Positions 7,419 to 11,552 of a stretch of 11,552 nt of DNA are shown piece by piece. The stretch covers positions 1 through 11,552 of the forward strand of contig JAJYJF010000030.1 of the NCBI GenBank assembly GCA_021796375.1, written 5' to 3'. Under the pieces are notes generated by a model. It did no database searches. It was not told the DNA's origin and was given only the letters and a program-made list of their open reading frames with translations. The translations under genes were made by a program, and so were the position numbers. Source of the DNA: Chloroflexota bacterium (GTDB lineage: Bacteria > Chloroflexota > Anaerolineae > Anaerolineales > Anaerolineaceae). Positions within the stretch are counted from its first letter, which is position 1. Every line of letters starts with the position of its first letter.

Positions 7419-8006
7419 CTACTGCTCAGAATTATCCGACCGGGAGCGGTGCCTCGAAACGTACTGGATGATGAGGACCACGAATAGCAGTGCGCTTCCC
7501 AGGGCAAAAAACTGCAGCCCGCGCTCCAGGGTGCGGATATATCGACCAAAATTATACCCCACGGCAACCAGCGACCCCGTCCAGATACATTCCGCCAGGA
7601 AGAGCACCCAGAACCAGCGGCGGATGGGGATCTTCGACAGGCCGGTTGCGATCAGGACGGGGATGACGAACCCGAGGGTGAGCTTGGCGATGAAAAGGAT
7701 TTGCAGAACCCGCTTGTCGATCTCCTCCTGCAGGCGGGTAACCATGCTGGGCCGCAGCCCCACGTATTTGCCATAATGGGTCAGCCACTCGATATTCCCC
7801 AAATAGCCCAGCAGGTACCACAGGGTGTCTGAGGTCAGATTGCCGGCTGCGGCGCTAACAAACACCCACCCGGGTTTTAAATAGCCGGCCGAGGCTGCCA
7901 CCGCTCCAACCAGCGTAGCTATGGGTCCTTCAACCATGACCAATGCCGCAATTGCCAGGTAAGCCCATGGTCCCAGGGAATGATCGATGCTGGGAAACGA
8001 TGGCAT
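7419..8006 (-). CDS. DedA-like (SNARE-associated / VTT domain) membrane protein, atypical
   Basis: This 195-residue protein has the DedA layout. A first helix is followed by Glu26-Gly-Pro28 and a re-entrant region (GAVAASAGYL, about 34-43). Next are GNLTSDTLWYLLGY at 55-68 with Asp60 and Tyr64, and two late helices (about 130-152 and 165-183). DedA proteins are thought to move lipids or lipid carriers across the membrane. The usual R-x-x-P-x-x-R stretch is altered here to AKLTLGFVIPVLIATG (Lys108, no second Arg). I chose ATG 8006 over an in-frame ATG at 8108 because the extra 34 residues look unlike a DedA N-terminus and an extended -10 promoter lies just upstream of 8006. It is the first gene of the unit with the GT4 and phosphodiesterase-like genes. 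Confidence 0.8.
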   Translation of the reverse strand: MPSFPSIDHSLGPWAYLAIAALVMVEGPIATLVGAVAASAGYLKPGWVFVSAAAGNLTSDTLWYLLGYLGNIEWLTHYGKYVGLRPSMVTRLQEEIDKRVLQILFIAKLTLGFVIPVLIATGLSKIPIRRWFWVLFLAECIWTGSLVAVGYNFGRYIRTLERGLQFFALGSALLFVVLIIQYVSRHRSRSDNSEQ

Positions 8007-8012
8007 ACGCCA

Positions 8013-8041
8013 ATTATACCAACCGCTTCGGTATGGTTCTA
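8013..8041 (-). promoter_or_regulatory. Extended -10 promoter for the DedA-like gene
   Basis: The - strand reads TAGAAC (8036-8041), a 17-bp spacer, then TATAAT (8013-8018) preceded by TGG, forming TGnTATAAT. The -35 matches TTGACA at only 3 of 6 positions, as is common with extended -10 elements. A start site about 7 nt downstream falls at or next to the A of ATG 8006, so the transcript would be leaderless. Confidence 0.6.
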
Positions 8042-8128
8042 TGCAGATCGGGGCCAAACGGCGGCAAATCGGGAGCGCTGGGAAGGTCGGGTTAGGGATA
8101 TTCCCCATTGCTAGAAACCGGCCAGACG

Positions 8129-8134
8129 ATTATA
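8129..8134 (-). promoter_or_regulatory. Second possible -10 box upstream of the DedA-like gene
   Basis: An exact TATAAT on the - strand lies in an AT-rich patch (8127-8147). It would start transcripts near 8122, giving a leader of roughly 115 nt for ATG 8006 or about 14 nt for the alternative ATG 8108. No convincing -35 was found at 16-18 bp. Confidence 0.3.
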
Positions 8135-8162
8135 TTTTGTCTAAATTGCGGGAAGAGAAGCA

Positions 8163-8192
8163 TTGCGGTCACCTTGGATAATTTCTTATAAT
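8163..8192 (+). promoter_or_regulatory. Promoter for the response-regulator gene
   Basis: TTGCGG (8163-8168), an 18-bp spacer and an exact TATAAT (8187-8192) form a sigma-70-type promoter with initiation near 8199. The leader to ATG 8241 would be about 42 nt. A further CATAAT at 8214-8219 is a weaker alternative without a -35. No operator-like repeat was recognised. Confidence 0.55.
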
Positions 8193-8240
8193 GGGTTCAT
8201 CTAGAAGCCACTTCATAATACACGCTTGATCAACTCGATT

Positions 8241-8867
8241 ATGGAAAAAATCAGGGTTCTGCTGGTAGACGACTATCCAATGATCCGGGCAGGCATCCGG
8301 AGCCTGCTGGCCGGGGAAGAGGACATCGAGGTCGTCGGCGAGGCAGCGGACGGCAACGAAGCCCTGGAGTACCTCAGCCTTATCCCGGTCGACATCCTGG
8401 TGCTGGATATCAAGATGCCCGGGATGGACGGGCTGCAGGTGACCCGGAACCTCAAGCAGAAGGAAACCCGGACGAAAATCCTCGCTTTGACGGCATACGG
8501 TGAAAAAGAGTTCATCCTGGCCATGTTCGATGCCGGGGTAGACGGCTATCTTCTCAAAGAAGAAGCCCCGGATACCATCATCGAAGCCGTGCGCAGCATC
8601 GCGCACGGCGGGCAGGGATGGTACAGCCGCAAGATCTCGGCCGCACTGACGGATTACATCAAGGGCAGCCACCAGAAAAAGCTCAGCCCTCGCGAGCACG
8701 AGGTGCTCGAGCTGGTCGTGGCCGGAAAGACCAACCAGGAGATCGCCTACAACCTGCGCATCAGCCAGAGCACGGTCGAGAAATGCATCTACAACATCTA
8801 TGACAAACTGGGCGTCACTTCGCGGGTTGAGGCTGCAGTCCATGCCGTGCGCGACAACCTGATCTAG
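8241..8867 (+). CDS. NarL/FixJ-type response regulator (receiver plus LuxR HTH)
   Basis: Numbered from ATG 8241, this is a 208-residue regulator. The receiver domain (about 4-120) has the acidic pair Asp10-Asp11, phosphoacceptor Asp56 in VLDIKMPGMDG, Thr84 in LALTAY and Lys106 in YLLKEE, so all switch residues are intact. A LuxR-type helix-turn-helix follows at about 146-205, with LSPREHEVLELVVAGKTNQEIA and STVEKCIYNIYDKLGV. It is expected to dimerise on phosphorylation and bind promoter DNA. No histidine kinase gene is nearby, so it is an orphan within this window. A TTG at 8226 would add five residues, but the receiver fold begins right after ATG 8241. Neither start has a clear Shine-Dalgarno. 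Its targets are unknown; the divergent DedA-GT4 unit is one candidate by position only. Confidence 0.92.
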   Translation: MEKIRVLLVDDYPMIRAGIRSLLAGEEDIEVVGEAADGNEALEYLSLIPVDILVLDIKMPGMDGLQVTRNLKQKETRTKILALTAYGEKEFILAMFDAGVDGYLLKEEAPDTIIEAVRSIAHGGQGWYSRKISAALTDYIKGSHQKKLSPREHEVLELVVAGKTNQEIAYNLRISQSTVEKCIYNIYDKLGVTSRVEAAVHAVRDNLI

Positions 8868-8885
8868 CCCCGGATCCGCGGCCGA

Positions 8886-9221
8886 TCAGGAATCCTGGAT
8901 CAGACCAATCAGGTTCCCATCCGCGTCTTTGACGGAGGCAACCTGCCTTCCGGGGGCGACATTCCGTACGGCTTGCACAACCGTTGCGCCGGAGTCCACC
9001 AGCAGCTGCAGGTCGCGCTGGATGTCGTCGACGTGGTAGTAGCCCGTCGCGCCCTCCCCCTGGCCCCCCGGCGTTAAACCGATATCCTGCCCCCCAACTT
9101 TATACCCGACATAATAGGCGGAGTCCGCGATCGGCTCGACTCCCAGCAGCTTCGTGAAGAGCGCCTTCGCCCTGGAAAGATCTTTGACCGGATAAAGAAT
9201 TGTCTTGATTCCCTGGTTCAT
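8886..9221 (-). CDS. VOC-family (glyoxalase/bleomycin-resistance fold) small protein
   Basis: This 111-residue protein has the paired beta-alpha-beta-beta-beta units of the vicinal oxygen chelate superfamily. The first half contains YPVKDLSRAKALFTKLLGV at 10-28; the second contains YYHVDDI at 61-67, a helix ending in DSGAT and the closing VKDADGNLIGLIQ at 97-109. His63 sits at a common metal position, but the usual C-terminal Glu is replaced by Gln109, so metal-dependent catalysis is uncertain. VOC members act as glyoxalases, dioxygenases or drug-binding proteins; the function here is open. Of two in-frame ATGs, 9221 is chosen because a perfect AGGAGG lies 6 nt upstream, whereas ATG 9227 directly abuts it. 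It converges with the response-regulator gene, 18 bp between the two stops, with no terminator hairpin seen. Confidence 0.85.
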   Translation of the reverse strand: MNQGIKTILYPVKDLSRAKALFTKLLGVEPIADSAYYVGYKVGGQDIGLTPGGQGEGATGYYHVDDIQRDLQLLVDSGATVVQAVRNVAPGRQVASVKDADGNLIGLIQDS

Positions 9222-9227
9222 GATCAT

Positions 9228-9233
9228 CCTCCT
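9228..9233 (-). promoter_or_regulatory. Strong Shine-Dalgarno that sets the VOC-protein start
   Basis: The - strand reads AGGAGGATGATCATG. AGGAGG touches the first ATG (9227), leaving no spacing, and is 6 nt from the second ATG (9221), the ideal distance. The second ATG is therefore the likely start. Confidence 0.85.
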
Positions 9234-9338
9234 GTAATGTTAAGCCGCGGTTCAATCCGCTATTCATGAAAGCCAGGTCAGCCGCCTGCGGCCTCGAGAT
9301 TTTGGATTCGGGGGGCGAGCGCCGGCCAGGACCCCACC

Positions 9339-9344
9339 AGTATA
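9339..9344 (-). promoter_or_regulatory. Possible -10 box for the VOC-protein gene
   Basis: TATACT on the - strand matches the -10 consensus at 5 of 6 positions and lies in the 156-bp gap between the glycosyltransferase stop and the VOC-gene ribosome site. The -35 region (TTCTTC at 17 bp) is poor. Otherwise the gap holds only a small GCCG/CGGC hairpin at 9281-9292 and no gene. Confidence 0.25.
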
Positions 9345-9389
9345 TCTTGATTTGCCGGATCGAAGAACCTCGCCCCGGAGAATCCCGCT

Positions 9390-11552
9390 TTACTTGATCC
9401 CCAGTTGTTGCGGCGAGGTGGCATACTTGGGAGCCTGGACGATCACCTTGCTGAGATCTACCGATCCGAGGACGGCCTGGACCTGCTGCGGGCTGTACTG
9501 CGGGGTCTTCGCGAAGATCCACACCGGTGGGTGGTCGTAAACGCTGAAGGTTTCTTCGGCGGCAATCTGGCTGTAGTTGAACAGCGGCAGCGCCGGCGGG
9601 TGGCCCCAGGCGACCCGCCCCGCCAGGTCGGAAATATACAGCGGGCCGATCTTGAACGGCGCCTCGAAGTGAACGGCAAGCCGGTAGCCCAGCTGGCCGC
9701 CGAACAGCGCCCGATAGTATTCCATCGTCATCGGGTAAGTCAGTGGGATGCGGTCGGAAGCCCAGATCGCCCGCTGGCTGGAGAGGATCACGTAGTCGGC
9801 TTCATCCAGCGTCGCCTCCATCATGTCCCGTTTTTGGAGGCTGTCTGACCAGCGGATTTGCATATCGATCCCGGTGTATAGATCCCCGAACGGGTCGTAG
9901 CCGTCGATGGGCACGGGCAGCCCCTCATCCCAGGTCTCGTTGGAGATCACCGTACGTGAAACCCGCACGGCCCCGCCCAGAGCCCGGGCGATCAGAAAAT
10001 ACTGAACCCCCGGCTGCAGGGTCGCCCCGGAGATACTGGCCTGAACGGGCCCTCCGCGCGGGCTGTCCGCCCCTGCGAACGGGATCGCAAGGGTCGCCTG
10101 CGCCAGCGGAGACTCACCGAACGAATCCTGCGCGATCACCACCTGCAGGCGGGTGGGACTGGCGCCGTCGACGGCGGTCACGTGGGGGAGCATCACCCGG
10201 ACCAGCGGTCCGGTCCGGTCAACGGTGAAATCGCGGATAAAATCCACGCCGGGGGTAATCACCTGCCCATCCGGCGCGCCGACCGGCTCGCCGCGCGGCC
10301 CGGTCAGGGTGTTGACCGTCAGCTCGAACGGCCCGGGCACGTTGTGGATGATCCAGCGCGAGGCCTGGATGCGGGTGTGCTCGTGCATATATACCGCCTG
10401 GACGAAGGCGTATGCGTAAGCCGCCGTCCCCACCACCACCAGGCCGGCTGCCAGGCCGGGGAGGACCCGCCGGCGCAGTCTCCCGTTCGCGGCGGCCCAA
10501 CCCCACCAGGCGGCGAGGCCCCAGGCCGCGTAGAGCGCCAAAAACGGGTAGATGGGCAAAAAGTAGCGGATCGACGAGACCCAGCGGGTGCCCATAAACA
10601 GAAAATACCCGGTGATCCAGATGAGCGGCACCAGGTGCATGCGCCAGTTGCGCCGGCGGGCCACCTGCCAGACCGCGGCGGCCACCCCCGCCCAGGCCGC
10701 GGCGCCCAGCGGCAGCCCCAGCCCCCACAGGACCATATTCTCAAACGGGAAAAACAGCACCGGACGGTTGGCCCACTGCTCCTGAGGCGGCCCGCCGCCG
10801 ATCCCGTTCGATTCTTGCGAGGCCTCGCGCATGTTCTCTAACCAGGTGGGGTTGATGTGCAGCGTGAGCAGGGTCGTGTTGCCCGTCTCGGCGCGGAAGC
10901 TCATCGGCTGGGTGAGCCGGAAGGTGATGAATGCCGCCAGGCCGGATACCACGAGCAGCAGGGCCGTATACAGCAAAACATCATCCAGGTCATGCCGGTA
11001 GTGCAGCCGCAGGTCGGCCGTGCTGACGAAGGCGGCCACGATCACCATCCCCGCCAGGGGCAGCAGGTTGATGCGCGAGGCCAGAGCCATGCCAAAAAAG
11101 ACCCCGAAGAGGATGTACAGCCACCAGCCCCGCCGGACCGGGCGGTACCCGTCCGCTGCGGCATCCCCGGGGGCACTCCGGCGGACAAGCGCCGGCTCCT
11201 GGACGATCCGCACTGCGAAATACATGCTCAGCATGGTAAACAGGACAGCGAAATTATCGACCGTCATGAAGTGCGACTGCTGGATCTGCAAGACCGCCAT
11301 GGAGGAGAGCGCCACGGCCAGCAGGGCCACCCGCGGCTTTACCAGCCGCCTGGCGATCAGGAAGAGCAGCATCAGGGAGAGCGTATCCGCCACGGCGGAG
11401 AGCCCGCGCCCCATGAGACGCAGCTCGTCGTAGCCGGTGTTGCCGGTCGCCTCGGCGGCCGCCCGCAGGATGATCTGCGGCCACTGGCCCCAGCGCATGC
11501 TGTTATCCGGGCCGCTGGCGATCTTCTGCCCGTTGATATCGTATTTGTCGTA
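9390..11552 (-). CDS. Large GT-C (GT39/ArnT-like) membrane glycosyltransferase, 5' end outside window
   Basis: The frame is open from the right edge to TAA at 9390-9392, at least 720 residues. An internal ATG at 11498 is not the start, because 18 sense codons precede it within the window. Numbered from that Met, hydrophobic helices lie at about 40-50, 57-71, 82-99, 124-160, 174-193, 255-278, 288-334 and 345-370. The pattern, with QQSHFMTVDN after a helix and RYFLPIYPFLALYAAWGL near the last ones, is typical of polyprenyl-phosphate-sugar-dependent GT-C enzymes. The first loop, with the catalytic acid, is off the edge. After residue 371 comes a long extracytoplasmic region: RIQASRWIIHNVPG, a beta-rich stretch (391-519), then ETWDEGLP and DEADYVILSSQRAIW. 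It likely transfers a sugar to an envelope acceptor outside the membrane; donor and acceptor are unknown. Confidence 0.85.
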   Translation of the reverse strand, partial: YDKYDINGQKIASGPDNSMRWGQWPQIILRAAAEATGNTGYDELRLMGRGLSAVADTLSLMLLFLIARRLVKPRVALLAVALSSMAVLQIQQSHFMTVDNFAVLFTMLSMYFAVRIVQEPALVRRSAPGDAAADGYRPVRRGWWLYILFGVFFGMALASRINLLPLAGMVIVAAFVSTADLRLHYRHDLDDVLLYTALLLVVSGLAAFITFRLTQPMSFRAETGNTTLLTLHINPTWLENMREASQESNGIGGGPPQEQWANRPVLFFPFENMVLWGLGLPLGAAAWAGVAAAVWQVARRRNWRMHLVPLIWITGYFLFMGTRWVSSIRYFLPIYPFLALYAAWGLAAWWGWAAANGRLRRRVLPGLAAGLVVVGTAAYAYAFVQAVYMHEHTRIQASRWIIHNVPGPFELTVNTLTGPRGEPVGAPDGQVITPGVDFIRDFTVDRTGPLVRVMLPHVTAVDGASPTRLQVVIAQDSFGESPLAQATLAIPFAGADSPRGGPVQASISGATLQPGVQYFLIARALGGAVRVSRTVISNETWDEGLPVPIDGYDPFGDLYTGIDMQIRWSDSLQKRDMMEATLDEADYVILSSQRAIWASDRIPLTYPMTMEYYRALFGGQLGYRLAVHFEAPFKIGPLYISDLAGRVAWGHPPALPLFNYSQIAAEETFSVYDHPPVWIFAKTPQYSPQQVQAVLGSVDLSKVIVQAPKYATSPQQLGIK

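Noticed and set aside
8007..8108. N-terminal extension of the DedA-like protein from ATG 8108
   Set aside because: The 34 extra residues have no helix or DedA similarity, lack a ribosome site, and span the extended -10 promoter of ATG 8006.
8226..8240. TTG start adding five residues to the response regulator
   Set aside because: The receiver domain starts directly after ATG 8241, and TTG has no Shine-Dalgarno. It remains possible if the CATAAT at 8214 drives a leaderless transcript.
8868..8885. Bidirectional terminator between the convergent response-regulator and VOC genes
   Set aside because: Only a weak 5-bp GATCC/GGATC pairing across the gap is seen and there is no T-run on either side.

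Overview
The window is GC-rich and gene-dense. It most resembles a genome of phylum Chloroflexota, probably class Anaerolineae. That placement is inferred from gene content: an orphan MutL-type ATPase beside a Thr/Pro-rich surface protein, a very large GT-C membrane glycosyltransferase, and a GT4 glycosyltransferase next to an alkaline-phosphatase-superfamily hydrolase. No rRNA, tRNA, CRISPR array, insertion sequence or phage gene was seen.

Region A (1-4735, + strand) looks like one transcription unit. It holds the end of a multi-pass membrane protein, a MutL-family ASKHA ATPase starting 4 bp after it, a protein of barrel-sandwich-like hairpins plus a KOW-like tail, and a Thr/Pro/Ala-rich bitopic protein with an LPRTG motif before a C-terminal membrane helix. 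A strong intrinsic terminator closes it. No cobalamin-dependent mutase subunit lies in the window, so the MutL protein may serve something other than glutamate mutase. A cytoplasmic ATPase, a membrane protein, an adaptor-like protein and a surface stalk make this the best candidate here for an uncharacterised envelope-associated system. That reading is inference.

Region B (4888-8041, - strand) is a three-gene unit. A DedA-like membrane protein is followed by a GT4 glycosyltransferase and a nucleotide pyrophosphatase/phosphodiesterase-like hydrolase. The DedA gene has an extended -10 promoter placed so that its mRNA would be leaderless. The last two genes are 6 bp apart, and the Shine-Dalgarno sequence of the second overlaps the stop of the first. 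Together they suggest glycolipid or envelope lipid metabolism.

Region C (8042-8240) is an AT-rich divergent promoter region with three exact TATAAT hexamers, serving the DedA unit leftward and a response regulator rightward.

Region D (8241-11552) holds an orphan NarL/FixJ-type response regulator (+), a convergent small VOC-family protein (-), and the 3' 2.16 kb of a large membrane glycosyltransferase (-) that runs off the right edge. Its extracytoplasmic C-terminal part appears to contain an inserted beta-sandwich-like domain.
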